Part shown: positions 24,289-33,137 of the stretch, piece after piece
How the letters are laid out: each line of letters starts with the position of its first letter
Numbering within the stretch: the first letter of the stretch is position 1
IMG/VR virus record: IMGVR_UViG_3300015360_002415
Location: 1-64,000 of that record
Source of the DNA: a virus
Reading direction: 5' to 3' (one strand)
DNA: 64,000 nucleotides
The notes under the pieces: generated by a model
The model's input: only the letters and a program-made list of their open reading frames with translations
Databases searched by the model: none
What the model was told of the DNA's origin: nothing
Translations under genes and position numbers: made by a program

Positions 24289-24536
24289 GTAAAAGCTGCT
24301 AAGTTAGTGAATCGATCCCAGCGTTTCCAGAAGTTTTCTACACTAGAAATTTGAACATGATAAATATATTGCCATTCTTCACCGTTTTTAGAGTAAGTAA
24401 GGAATGCTTGACCTACCATAAATGGATTAGGATGTTCGCATGGGAAATTTTCTTCAAAACTCTCTAATGTTGCCCTACTATACTGCGATAAGGTTTTATC
24501 AATTTCATCTAATGCTAAATATATTTTATGTCTCAT
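24285..24536 (-). CDS. Small protein, paralogue of the 24022 gene
   Basis: An 83-residue protein with the same layout as its downstream paralogue (see the shared FPCEHP and KRWDRF blocks). Likely a compact alpha/beta domain with a C-terminal Trp/Arg-rich helix. It directly follows methionine aminopeptidase with ATGA overlap. Confidence 0.6.
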   Translation of the reverse strand: MRHKIYLALDEIDKTLSQYSRATLESFEENFPCEHPNPFMVGQAFLTYSKNGEEWQYIYHVQISSVENFWKRWDRFTNLAAFT

Positions 24537-25333
24537 AAATTTCTATCCGTTAAAATCTCTACTCTGTCTTCATGAACAAAAACGCTATGCTCGAAATGAG
24601 CACCAATATCTTTCACAACAACTGTCCATCCATCAGATAACGTTTTAGTCTCAGCCGTATTACCAACGACTAACATAGGCTCTATAGCAATCGCTAGACC
24701 AGACTGTATTCTAATACCTTCATCTGGGGTAGATTTATTTTCTACAAATGGCGGGGCATGAGGAGTATCCCAATCTAAACCATGTCCACCATAATTATTG
24801 ACAGAAGCAAATCCATCACCTTTCGCTGATTTGTGGATGGCAAATCCTATTACTCCGAGTTTTTTACCAACCGCAATTGCGCGAATACCCTTCATTAAAG
24901 CGTCTTCTGTAGCTTTAACTAATTTTATATGTTCTGGAGTTATTGGTTCTCCATAAATACACGTCAAGGCAGCATCTGCAATAGCTCCTTGATAAGTAGC
25001 TCCTAAATCAAAACTGATTACATCACCAGATTTGAATTGGATATCTTTTGGAATACCGTGAACGAGTTCTTTGTTCACAGAAATACATACGGCTGCTGGA
25101 AAGCCCTTATAACCTTTGAATGTGGCGGTGCATCCAGAGTCTAACATAATCTTCTCAGCTTCTTGGCTGAGTTGTGATGCTGTTAGACTGGTACCATCGA
25201 GCACGGCTTTTTGTAAATAGTTTAGGCAACTAGCAACACATTTGCCAGCTACTCTTTGCTTTTCAAGCCAATTCTGATCTTTTAATTTAAAAAAGCCATT
25301 CGTACTGAATGACCCTTTGGAATCTATTCTCAT
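24533..25333 (-). CDS. map: Methionine aminopeptidase, type I
   Basis: Removes initiator methionine from nascent proteins. The five metal ligands are visible: Asp109 and Asp120 (ISFDLGATYQGAIADAALT), His184 (YGGHG), Glu218 (LAIAIEPM) and Glu248 (AHFEHSVFV). The substrate His92 is in SVNKELVHGIP. The 266-residue length matches bacterial type I enzymes, with a slightly longer N-terminus and no zinc-finger extension. First gene of the operon running to 23301. Phage-encoded versions are uncommon and may favour processing of abundant virion proteins. Confidence 0.9.
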   Translation of the reverse strand: MRIDSKGSFSTNGFFKLKDQNWLEKQRVAGKCVASCLNYLQKAVLDGTSLTASQLSQEAEKIMLDSGCTATFKGYKGFPAAVCISVNKELVHGIPKDIQFKSGDVISFDLGATYQGAIADAALTCIYGEPITPEHIKLVKATEDALMKGIRAIAVGKKLGVIGFAIHKSAKGDGFASVNNYGGHGLDWDTPHAPPFVENKSTPDEGIRIQSGLAIAIEPMLVVGNTAETKTLSDGWTVVVKDIGAHFEHSVFVHEDRVEILTDRNL

Positions 25334-25360
25334 TACTTACCTATATGGAATAATGTTTAA

Positions 25361-25639
25361 TTATGGAATCTTAACGATAACTTCTACTTCTACTTCAGAA
25401 TGTTGAAAGGAATGTAATTTGAATTTACTACCTGCATTCAACAAATGTTCCGCAGCAGGCATAAGAAAATCAATCTCAGCCTGTGCAGTAAAATCATCAC
25501 GCATCTCTTCAAGAAAAATCACTCTTATGGTCCAATCGTTAGGGACAAGATCCTTAGTACAAGTAATCCATTCTTTTCTAATACCAACTTTTGATTGTGG
25601 AAAATTCTTAAATGTAAACTTACAAATCGCACTTGCCAT
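25361..25639 (-). CDS. Hypothetical protein
   Basis: A 92-residue protein with mostly strand-forming sequence (TIRVIFLEEMRDDFTAQAEI, then SEVEVEVIVKIP). No family recognised. Its start overlaps the previous stop by one base, so the two are coupled. Confidence 0.5.
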   Translation of the reverse strand: MASAICKFTFKNFPQSKVGIRKEWITCTKDLVPNDWTIRVIFLEEMRDDFTAQAEIDFLMPAAEHLLNAGSKFKLHSFQHSEVEVEVIVKIP

Positions 25640-25887
25640 TATGACTTTTTTAGTCCCGATTTGATATTGGTTAATCTTGCAGCAGTTTCTATGACAGAAC
25701 GAACGTCGGAATAACCAATATACTCTTTGAACTCAACGTCTTTAAGTATATCGATTATCTTTTTATCCAACAATAATAAGATACCGTTAAGCTCTTTAAC
25801 GGTACCTCTATCTACAGTTGGATTACTAGAAGAATTTACGACATATGCTCTGATTGTAATTAGGTCAACAAGTTCTTTTAGTTCCAT
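25639..25887 (-). CDS. Hypothetical helical protein
   Basis: An 82-residue helical protein (MELKELVDLITIRAYVV ... IGYSDVRSVIETAARLTNIK). No family recognised. It lies 3 bases after the 82-residue gene upstream and overlaps the next gene by one base. Confidence 0.5.
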   Translation of the reverse strand: MELKELVDLITIRAYVVNSSSNPTVDRGTVKELNGILLLLDKKIIDILKDVEFKEYIGYSDVRSVIETAARLTNIKSGLKKS

Positions 25888-25890
25888 TGA

Positions 25891-26139
25891 TTAACCATTA
25901 CTCTTATCTTTAGCGCCACCACGAATAATGTTGCCAGATTCGTCAATTGCATCCTGAGCTGTTAAACCATATTTCATATACAATTGAAGTATCATGTATT
26001 TATAGCTAACATCAGCAGTTTCATTCTGCGCCAAAGCTTTCTCCGCTTGAGCTAATGCTAATCTTTTATTAGCCTTAGCTACTTCTACTATCATACGATC
26101 ACTATCAGATAATTTCTCAACTACTTCTTTCTCGGTCAT
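25891..26139 (-). CDS. Hypothetical helical protein
   Basis: An 82-residue protein. ATG 26139 is chosen because it follows a near-ideal AAGGAG site by 6 bases. A longer frame reaching into the PhoH gene has no ribosome site. Long helix rich in Ala, Lys and Glu (VEVAKANKRLALAQAEKALA), possibly coiled coil. It lies 10 bases after PhoH. Confidence 0.5.
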   Translation of the reverse strand: MTEKEVVEKLSDSDRMIVEVAKANKRLALAQAEKALAQNETADVSYKYMILQLYMKYGLTAQDAIDESGNIIRGGAKDKSNG

Positions 26140-26149
26140 AGAAAACTCC

Positions 26150-28666
26150 TTACAATATTTCAGCGGCGGTCGTAGCAAGCCTGCTTCTCTCACCCTTGGT
26201 GAAAGTGATATGCCCTGCCAAACCGGAGTGTTTAAACTTTTCAATTACATGCGTCAATCCGTTGCTTAAAGCATCGAGTGACGTGTTATCGATTTGTTCT
26301 ATATCACCTGTAAGTATAATTTTTGTACCTTCTCCTGCACGAGTTAGGATGGTTTTTACATCTTCTTTCGTTAAGTTCTGGCACTCATCTACCAAGATAA
26401 TTGCTTTTGGAATACTTCTACCACGGATATATGTGATGGCTTCCATTTCAATCTTACCCTTCTTTTGGTACATTTCTAATTCACGTTTCCAATTATCGCC
26501 ATTCTTACTAGTGAATAAATGTTCAAAATTATCTAGAATAGCTTGGAACCATGGACCTAACTTTTCTTCCATTGTATTATGAGTTACTATAAAATTATCA
26601 GTCAAATAAAGATGTTCTGGATTTTCCACTAAAATGCATTGAACCTCTTTTTCACCAACAAAATCAATTGATTTAATAGATATTTTAGATGGATTCTTAT
26701 TTTTATTATGTCTATTAGCTTTTCTTTTTAAGAAAAATGGGTTTATTTCTCCAGGCAAAGAAATTGTAAACTCGTAAGATACTCTTTTTGCAATTATTTT
26801 AACGCCATTTATAATATTACTTTTTCCTATTCTATTTCTTTCATGTATAGTAGCTCTTCCACCTAATGATTGCACAAGCTCTACCATATCGTTTGCTAAT
26901 TTTAATGATGTGGTACAAAAAGACATCTCGCCATTATTTTTTATAGTTCCATCTGTATCCATTAAACCACGAAGTAAATCTATACGATCCTCTATAGAAG
27001 ATTGCAAATAAATTTTAGGAATAAATTTATCATATGATTTTTTATTAAACAAATTAAGACTTAATAACTCTCTAATTATAGGATGAGAGCTTACCATTTT
27101 TTTATTTATGTATGTATAAGTAAAACCAGAAATTTGTTTATTTTTATTACAATTTCTACTAATAGATCCTGCTCTCATATTCATAGTTTTGGCTGCTTTT
27201 GATATACAATCATAAGTAGTTGAATCACCATTAGTAACATTTGTAATTTTTACAGATTTTGCACCCCTTTTCCCATATTGAATTTTTGGATAAAATCTAT
27301 AAGATAATTTATTTATATTAGAATTAACCACATTACAATCAAATTTTGACAACTCTGATACTACACGTTCAATTACCTCATTATCTTTAGTATAATAAGT
27401 TACATGATTATCAGTAACAGAGCCATCGCCTAGCAATGCGCCTAAAGAATATGGTGGTATTAAAAGTTGTTTTTTAGAAAAATGAACTGGTAAGTTTCTT
27501 GGTAAATAATATTTATTCTTATCTAAGGAATCAATAATTATTTTAGTTGAAACAATTTTATTTTCATTATTATGAGTTACTGACCATAAATGATCTTCGC
27601 AGCATTCTGTGCTTGTGCCATCAGAAGTAGTTAATTTATAGACTTTTTTATTACCTTTGGGAAAAATATTTAAAACTTTTGTTGCTAAACCATCTCTACC
27701 AATTACTTTCATTCCTGGAATGATTTCTCCCATTGTTTTCCAGCCATCTGGAGTTACGATTTTAGCATCAAGTGGTTGTGGGCCAGGCAAATAGCCAATA
27801 TCATTCCCGACAGCTTGAATTGGTCTATAAATAATAAACTTATCATATGCTTTTTGATTAATTACTAATTCTAATGCAGCAGCAAGAACCATTAAGCTCT
27901 TACCTGTACCAGCCTTACCAATCAATGTGACCAAATCAACATTTTTATCCATCATAAGATCAACAGCGAAAGTTTGTTCTTTGTTTCTGCATGATATACC
28001 CCATGGATAGTACTTCTTGACAAGTTTAACTTTATCATCAGATACTTTACGTCCCATGGCAATACCATCACCATTTTCATTTTCAAACATAACACATTCA
28101 TTGTGATGAAGATTTAGGTCGAAAAATTGTGGATTGATATGTCCAAATTTTTGAAGTTCTAATCCAGCTTCTTCATGAATAAAAGTCTGGTTTCCAGCGA
28201 ATAGATCAGTAAATGAATAGTTATGTTCTTCATATGACTGAGCGCCCATGCCTCTTGCTTTTGCTTTAATCCTTAAATTGATGTCATTGCTTACCAATGT
28301 AACATCATTGGTGGGGTGAGATAGAAAGTTTAGATATGCACAGGCTAAAATCTGTGTATCGCCGTATGCTGGATCACCGAATCCAGAATATTGTGACGTT
28401 GTAGTATCAATATGTTCAGCATCAACTCTAATGAAAATATCATTATCTATCAAAATACCAACAGAAATATCTCCTAAACTGCTTAATTCATCTATCAATC
28501 TAATACTGACTCTGGCATTCTTACCTGCGCCATCAGACTGTTTCTTTAGCTTATCTAATTCGTTTAGCACAACAATAGGGATGATGACATCACAATGTGC
28601 AAAGCTCTTGTAAGAGGATGGATCAGTAACTAAAACCGAGGTATCTAAAACGATTGTTTTTCTCAT
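26150..28666 (-). CDS. phoH: PhoH2-type protein (PIN plus PhoH ATPase) with an intein
   Basis: The precursor has 838 residues. The exteins (1-295 and 698-838) join to a 436-residue PIN-PhoH protein. The PIN domain holds acidic residues at Asp8, Glu36, Asp103 and Asp128, typical of an RNase. The PhoH domain has Walker A GKAGTGKS (250-257) in the N-extein and Walker B ILVDECQ in the C-extein. The known bacterial relatives (PhoH2/YlaK) are RNA-unwinding and -cutting enzymes. The intein sits within GNDIGYLPG|TMEEKLG, between the Walker motifs, so the ATPase is inactive until it splices. The upstream gene overlaps its start as ATGA. Confidence 0.88.
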   Translation of the reverse strand: MRKTIVLDTSVLVTDPSSYKSFAHCDVIIPIVVLNELDKLKKQSDGAGKNARVSIRLIDELSSLGDISVGILIDNDIFIRVDAEHIDTTTSQYSGFGDPAYGDTQILACAYLNFLSHPTNDVTLVSNDINLRIKAKARGMGAQSYEEHNYSFTDLFAGNQTFIHEEAGLELQKFGHINPQFFDLNLHHNECVMFENENGDGIAMGRKVSDDKVKLVKKYYPWGISCRNKEQTFAVDLMMDKNVDLVTLIGKAGTGKSLMVLAAALELVINQKAYDKFIIYRPIQAVGNDIGYLPGPQPLDAKIVTPDGWKTMGEIIPGMKVIGRDGLATKVLNIFPKGNKKVYKLTTSDGTSTECCEDHLWSVTHNNENKIVSTKIIIDSLDKNKYYLPRNLPVHFSKKQLLIPPYSLGALLGDGSVTDNHVTYYTKDNEVIERVVSELSKFDCNVVNSNINKLSYRFYPKIQYGKRGAKSVKITNVTNGDSTTYDCISKAAKTMNMRAGSISRNCNKNKQISGFTYTYINKKMVSSHPIIRELLSLNLFNKKSYDKFIPKIYLQSSIEDRIDLLRGLMDTDGTIKNNGEMSFCTTSLKLANDMVELVQSLGGRATIHERNRIGKSNIINGVKIIAKRVSYEFTISLPGEINPFFLKRKANRHNKNKNPSKISIKSIDFVGEKEVQCILVENPEHLYLTDNFIVTHNTMEEKLGPWFQAILDNFEHLFTSKNGDNWKRELEMYQKKGKIEMEAITYIRGRSIPKAIILVDECQNLTKEDVKTILTRAGEGTKIILTGDIEQIDNTSLDALSNGLTHVIEKFKHSGLAGHITFTKGERSRLATTAAEIL
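26576..27781 (-). mobile_element. Class 3 intein with LAGLIDADG endonuclease in PhoH
   Basis: 402 residues (precursor 296-697). The first residue is Pro where class 1 inteins have Cys or Ser (start PQPLDAKIVTPDGWKT). The class 3 signature WCT is complete: Trp361 in CEDHLWSV (block B, two after the His), Cys677 in EVQCILVEN (block F position 4), and Thr695 before the terminal His-Asn. The +1 residue is Thr698. The homing endonuclease has two motifs, LGALLGDGS (about 408-416) and LLRGLMDTDG (about 564-573), with a NUMOD1-like segment between (about 470-520). Class 3 inteins splice via the block F Cys, and this one appears intact. Confidence 0.87.
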
Positions 28667-29031
28667 GTGCTCTCTTGTTCAAAAAGTGACCAATAACTAA
28701 TTTCCATTTCCAAATACAGTTGTTTTCTAGGATCAATTTGGCTGAGATCCCGTTTTAACTTATATGTGCATTTATTCCATTCTCCAGCTAAATCCCCCTC
28801 GGCAAACACCTGCATGTGTCCATCAAGGTCATCTATAACTTGGATGTTAAACGTTGACAATATACTTCTCAACTTAATTTTTTGTTCAATGGATAAAGGA
28901 TCATCACTGGTCCAAAATTCCTCAATAGGAACGCCCATTTGTTCCAGCAGGTTGCGAAGAAACTTATATTTTTCTTCATCTTCAACCTTACTGGTACTTT
29001 CATTATAGTTGAGAAGTATTGTGCCTTTCAT
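28663..29031 (-). CDS. Hypothetical protein
   Basis: A 122-residue mixed protein with an acidic middle (EQMGVPIEEFWTSDDPLS) and FAEGDLAGEWNKCTYKLK. No family recognised. Its stop overlaps the PhoH start (ATGA), so it may be translated with it. Confidence 0.55.
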   Translation of the reverse strand: MKGTILLNYNESTSKVEDEEKYKFLRNLLEQMGVPIEEFWTSDDPLSIEQKIKLRSILSTFNIQVIDDLDGHMQVFAEGDLAGEWNKCTYKLKRDLSQIDPRKQLYLEMEISYWSLFEQEST

Positions 29032-29074
29032 TCTTAAATCAAATGCTAGTTAATTGGTATATGCTGAGATTTTA

Positions 29075-30772
29075 TTAAGCTTCGCACGCCTTGCAGTCAT
29101 TTTCGCTGCGAGAAGCTAAATCACTTTTAATAACACCATCGCTTCTAAGATAATATAAAGTCTTAAGACCATTTTTCCATGCAGCAATATGAGCATCATG
29201 AATATATTTAGCTGATGAATTAGAAGCAAAAAATAAATTAACAGATTGTGCTTGATCTACCCATTTTTGCCTTTGAACTGCTAATTTAACTATAGTATGT
29301 TGATTAATCTCTCTAGCAGTTAAGAAAACTTCTTTTTCATTATCACTAAGAAAACTCAAATGTTGTATACTTCCACTCTGTTCATTTATAGATTTCCAAA
29401 TTTCTGGAGTATTCTTTTCTTTTTCAATTAGAAGTCGTTCCAAAATCAAGTTTTTTCTAATAAATGTTCCTTTTGCCGATTTTTGAGTATAAACATTTGC
29501 GGACAATGGTTCAATTCCAGCACTATGACCACCTGAAATAGTAGAATTAGAAACTGTTGGAGCAATAGCTATTAAATGCGTATTACGTCTATCAAAACCT
29601 TTGCACCATTCTGGCTCACCTAATTCTTTAGCTAATATGGCAGTTTCGAATTCAGCCTTCTCTCTTATTGTTCTAAAGATTTCCGCATTCAATTGCATTG
29701 TTTCAAAACAATCAAAAGGTAAACCTTTTTCCTGTAACATTGAATGCCAACCTAAAACTCCAATACCAATAGCCCTTCCCTTAATGGCTGAATTTCTAGA
29801 GGCTTCCATCCCTTTAATATGTTCGGTCTTTTTAATATATTCAGATAAAACAGCGTCTAGAAATCTAACTGCAATATTTACAGTATCAGTATCTTTCCAT
29901 TCATCCCAACGAACAAGGTTCAATGATGATAGACAACATACAAAACTATGTTCTGGATCTGTGTACAATGTAATCTCACTACAGATATTTGATGTCTTAA
30001 CAACTAGTCCATTATCTGTATAACATTTTGGATTGTTATTATTTACATTATCTGAAAAGAATAGATATGGCTCTCCTGTTTCTACTCTAGCTTTAAGAAT
30101 TTCAGCCCATAATGCACGTTTATTTCTATCACCGTCAATCATAGAATTCATCCAAGCATCTGAAATACAGATGCCATGATTAATGTTTAAACAACGACGA
30201 TTAACATCACCTGTTGGTCTTCTTAGATTAATGAATTCTTCTATATCTAAATGCTCAATTGGTAGATAAATAGCTGAAGCACCTCTACGAGTTGATCCTT
30301 GTGATACGCTTACTGTTGTAGTATCGAATACTTTTGCCCAAGGGATAACTCCTTCAGATATTCCATTACCTTTAATCTTAGCACCTCTACCACGAATATC
30401 ACCAAAATAAATACCAACACCAGCACCATTCTTAGATAAAATTGCAAGCTCATAATTCTTCATGAAGATAGAATCCAAATTGTCAGCAACATGAATTGAG
30501 TTGCAAGATATTGGTAATCCTCTATCAGTACCTAAATTAGAACATACTGGAGATGCTGGGCACAACCAGTTTTTCCACATAACATCAAAGAATTTCTCTT
30601 CCCACACTTTAGAATCTTCATAATAACTTGCGGCTGCTTTAGCAAGTCTCGCATACATTTTACGAGGAGTCTCATCTTTCAATAAATATCCAGATGATAA
30701 TGTTTTGTAACCAAACTCTTCCATCCATTCTGGTGCTTCGCCTGCCGCTTTTAATTCATCTAATTCGTTCAT
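29075..30772 (-). CDS. nrdA: Ribonucleoside-diphosphate reductase, large subunit
   Basis: Class I RNR alpha: reduces NDPs to dNDPs with NrdB. Visible catalytic residues are the first redox Cys in PISCNSIHV, the N-x-C-x-E loop SNICSEI, the second redox Cys in CCLSSLNL, the paired Tyr in LKTLYYLR, and the C-terminal CKAC pair that receives electrons. The 565-residue length is shorter than host NrdA (about 750), because the N-terminal ATP cone is missing, so overall activity regulation by ATP/dATP is probably lost. NrdB follows upstream by 34 bases. Confidence 0.95.
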   Translation of the reverse strand: MNELDELKAAGEAPEWMEEFGYKTLSSGYLLKDETPRKMYARLAKAAASYYEDSKVWEEKFFDVMWKNWLCPASPVCSNLGTDRGLPISCNSIHVADNLDSIFMKNYELAILSKNGAGVGIYFGDIRGRGAKIKGNGISEGVIPWAKVFDTTTVSVSQGSTRRGASAIYLPIEHLDIEEFINLRRPTGDVNRRCLNINHGICISDAWMNSMIDGDRNKRALWAEILKARVETGEPYLFFSDNVNNNNPKCYTDNGLVVKTSNICSEITLYTDPEHSFVCCLSSLNLVRWDEWKDTDTVNIAVRFLDAVLSEYIKKTEHIKGMEASRNSAIKGRAIGIGVLGWHSMLQEKGLPFDCFETMQLNAEIFRTIREKAEFETAILAKELGEPEWCKGFDRRNTHLIAIAPTVSNSTISGGHSAGIEPLSANVYTQKSAKGTFIRKNLILERLLIEKEKNTPEIWKSINEQSGSIQHLSFLSDNEKEVFLTAREINQHTIVKLAVQRQKWVDQAQSVNLFFASNSSAKYIHDAHIAAWKNGLKTLYYLRSDGVIKSDLASRSENDCKACEA

Positions 30773-30806
30773 ATTTTACTACTCTTATAGGTTATGTATT
30801 ATTATC

Positions 30807-31763
30807 TTACCAAACATTACTGAAATCTACTGTACCTTTTGCGTAGGAGTCTACGCGAGATGCAAAGAAGTCGGAGTGTGATACTCCGGCAGACATAATA
30901 TCAAACCATGCCATTCTTTCCAAGGAGTTCTTATCTAAATTCTTCCATATTTTTTTCAGACCCAAATCACCAAGTTTAGTATTAGTTCTAAACCTAATGA
31001 AAGTTTTCAAATCGTTATGATCAATACCTTCGATTGGTCCATGTTCGAATGCTTTTGCAATGAATGCATCTTCAAGTTCAACAGTCAACCTCGCAGCGTC
31101 GTAAAGCTCTTTCTTTAGAGTGTCGGTCATTATTTCTGGAAACTCATCAACTAGTGTCCTAAATAACCAACAACCTGCATCAGAGTGTAGTGACTCATCT
31201 TTGATTGAGAATGCGATAATCTGCCCTACACCTTTTAGTTTATTGAAACGAGAAAAGTTTAGTAGAATAGCAAATGAAGAAAATAAATTGACTCCCTCAT
31301 TAAACGCAGAAAAGATTGCTAAGCTGCGTGCAATCTCTTCTTTTGTTTTACCTTTAGTGCCTATTAATCTATCGATTTTAGCTTTAGCAGTTGGCTCATG
31401 AAGGAACGCGGCAAAATCTTCTAAACCCAATGATTGATTTAGGTATGCATATGATACTGCATGAATAGATTCAAATGAAGAAAAAGCTGCTGCCATCATT
31501 TGAATCTCTGGTTTCTTAAACCACTTGCCAACCATCTGACCCCAATATTCTTGAATGAATACTTCAGATTGAGTAAATCCTTTTAGGATATGACCAATGA
31601 CATGTTTTTCAGATTCATTAAGATTCATTTTCCAGTCATTGATATCAGAAGCCATTGAAATCTCGCTATGTAGCCAATGAGATTGTTGTTGTAATTCCCA
31701 ATACTTATATGCTTGTTCGTATTCGAAAGGAGCATATGTTGGGCGCGGTGTAAGTAAACTCAT
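30807..31763 (-). CDS. nrdB: Ribonucleoside-diphosphate reductase, small subunit
   Basis: Diferric tyrosyl-radical subunit of 318 residues. Ligands and radical site are conserved: Asp in SDINDW, Glu/His in FESIHAVSY with the radical Tyr seven after the Glu, Glu in NEGVNLFSS, and Glu/His in KDESLHSDAG. The C-terminus (TVDFSNVW) is the tail that docks on NrdA. The leader contains a 13-base inverted repeat (31786-31834). The order is NrdB then NrdA, in one operon. Confidence 0.95.
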   Translation of the reverse strand: MSLLTPRPTYAPFEYEQAYKYWELQQQSHWLHSEISMASDINDWKMNLNESEKHVIGHILKGFTQSEVFIQEYWGQMVGKWFKKPEIQMMAAAFSSFESIHAVSYAYLNQSLGLEDFAAFLHEPTAKAKIDRLIGTKGKTKEEIARSLAIFSAFNEGVNLFSSFAILLNFSRFNKLKGVGQIIAFSIKDESLHSDAGCWLFRTLVDEFPEIMTDTLKKELYDAARLTVELEDAFIAKAFEHGPIEGIDHNDLKTFIRFRTNTKLGDLGLKKIWKNLDKNSLERMAWFDIMSAGVSHSDFFASRVDSYAKGTVDFSNVW

Positions 31764-31785
31764 TAAAAATTCCTAAAAAAGAGAA

Positions 31786-31834
31786 TAGTATAACGTAACC
31801 TAATAATTTGGGTAATTAAGTTTACGTTATACTA
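31786..31834 (-). terminator. Long AT-rich inverted repeat between sigma factor and nrdB
   Basis: TAGTATAACGTAA (31786-31798) and its complement (31822-31834), with a 23-base loop. On the minus strand the stem is followed by TTCTCTTTTTT. It could end the sigma-factor transcript or form a leader structure of nrdB. The stem is AT-rich, unlike typical terminators, so an operator is also possible. Confidence 0.5.
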
Positions 31835-31848
31835 GTGTTAAGGGTTGA

Positions 31849-32481
31849 TTATACTTTGATATTTTCTTTCATAATAGAAAGAGCATTATTAATTGTCTTT
31901 ATACAACTTACTCTAGAAATACCAAGTTCTTTGCATATTTTGTTGATAGACATTTTCTTGTCTTCATCAGTGAATCCATATGCTAAATTAATGACTTGTC
32001 TTTGCTCATCGCTAAGCATAGATAGTGCATTTTGAATTGCAGAATTAGTTTGGCACTCCTCTAATTCTTTATCTGGACAGTATCTCTCCTCTATTAAAGT
32101 AGGTAGTACAGCTTCTTTATGTGGCGCGTGTAATTTTGCTACTTTTAATGGTACCCTAATTGTTGTGTGTAAGTTTGCACTTCTTGAAATTCTTGTATCA
32201 ATATACTTATGCGCCCACCAAAAAAATGAACCCTTCTTTGGGTTATAGTTATTCATCGCTTTGATTAGAGCTTCGAAACCTTCTTGATTCAAGTCATCAT
32301 AGTTGTTGAAGGATTTATAACGACCAGTCTTCATCTTTACAAGATATTGAAAACTTGACATACAAATACGTTCATGCTTATTCAATTCTGATTTGATTTT
32401 TGTGTCACCTGATTCTTTAAACTTATTTCTAAGATCGATCAGGGTGCTCATTAGGTCTTGTGCTTCTTGTTCTGTTAACAT
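31849..32481 (-). CDS. Sigma-70 family RNA polymerase sigma factor
   Basis: A 210-residue sigma factor that probably directs host RNA polymerase to phage middle or late promoters. Region 2 is NYDDLNQEGFEALIKAMNNY and AHKYIDTRISRSANLHTTIR. Region 4 is LSDEQRQVINLAYGFTDEDK followed by a helix-turn-helix NKICKELGISRVSCIKTINN. No region 1.1. ATG 32481 is preferred over an upstream TTG because it has an AGAGAAG site. Its cognate promoters were not identified. Confidence 0.85.
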   Translation of the reverse strand: MLTEQEAQDLMSTLIDLRNKFKESGDTKIKSELNKHERICMSSFQYLVKMKTGRYKSFNNYDDLNQEGFEALIKAMNNYNPKKGSFFWWAHKYIDTRISRSANLHTTIRVPLKVAKLHAPHKEAVLPTLIEERYCPDKELEECQTNSAIQNALSMLSDEQRQVINLAYGFTDEDKKMSINKICKELGISRVSCIKTINNALSIMKENIKV

Positions 32482-32568
32482 TAGGTCTTCTCTCTTAATA
32501 AAAAGTAATGATATACGCAATTATTGATACGTAGTGAAATATAAGATATTGAATGATTTATCGACAAA

Positions 32569-32715
32569 TTACTTAATAATTTCTTCTAATTGTTCTATGA
32601 TTGATTCAACGGATGATCTTAATATTTCTTCATCACCCATTGTCATTGTGAACTTAAGTAGATCAATTATTTGTTTAATTTTTTGATCTTTTGTACTCTT
32701 ACTAGATTTGGTCAT
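32569..32715 (-). CDS. Small hypothetical helical protein (48 residues)
   Basis: ATG 32715 overlaps the preceding stop as ATGA. The product (MTKSSKSTKDQKIKQIIDLL ... ILRSSVESIIEQLEEIIK) is a short two-helix protein. No family recognised. It lies between an FmdB-like protein and the sigma factor. Confidence 0.55.
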   Translation of the reverse strand: MTKSSKSTKDQKIKQIIDLLKFTMTMGDEEILRSSVESIIEQLEEIIK

Positions 32716-32903
32716 GAGTAGCCTGAGCTAGCCCACCCGCCTCCAGTCAAAATGAATCCCCCACCTTTGGAGATTAATCTAGTAACTTTCTTTAGCTCCA
32801 GTCCCGCCTCCTGGCACTTCGAGCATTCTTCTAACTTCTCGTTTATAGAGTGTGACTCTTCAAACTCTCCATGCAATTCACAGCAATATGTATAGGTTGG
32901 CAT
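32712..32903 (-). CDS. FmdB-like zinc-ribbon protein
   Basis: A 63-residue protein with the FmdB pattern: MPTYTYCCELHGEFEE at the start, CSKCQEAG (C-x-x-C), and a glycine-rich FILTGGGWASSGY tail that recurs in phage FmdB proteins. The zinc ligands are probably Cys, His and the Cys pair. Paralogue of 33138. Role unknown, perhaps nucleic-acid or transcription related. Confidence 0.75.
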   Translation of the reverse strand: MPTYTYCCELHGEFEESHSINEKLEECSKCQEAGLELKKVTRLISKGGGFILTGGGWASSGYS

Positions 32904-32909
32904 TTATCC

Positions 32910-33137
32910 TCAGTTTGTATTTCGGCTACTCAACATCATAATCTCTTTTTTTATGCTGTCAATTTCCATGCCAACTTTAGTAATTTGCTCGCGTATTATT
33001 TTTATTTTCACTAGACTATCGTTTTCATTGGCATATTTATCTTTTTCTATTTCTTTTACTTGACCAAGCAAATGTTTCAACTCCCATTTACAGGAAGTGA
33101 ATTTATTCGTAAGTGCAAGAGAAGTGACTGTTCGCAA
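32910..33137 (-). CDS. Hypothetical coiled-coil protein (TTG start)
   Basis: A 75-residue protein, mainly one long charged helix (LGQVKEIEKDKYANENDSLVK, MEIDSIKKEIMMLSSR). It starts at TTG 33137; GGAGG lies 4 bases upstream and overlaps the end of the previous gene. The two paralogous zinc ribbons flank it. Confidence 0.55.
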   Translation of the reverse strand: MRTVTSLALTNKFTSCKWELKHLLGQVKEIEKDKYANENDSLVKIKIIREQITKVGMEIDSIKKEIMMLSSRNTN

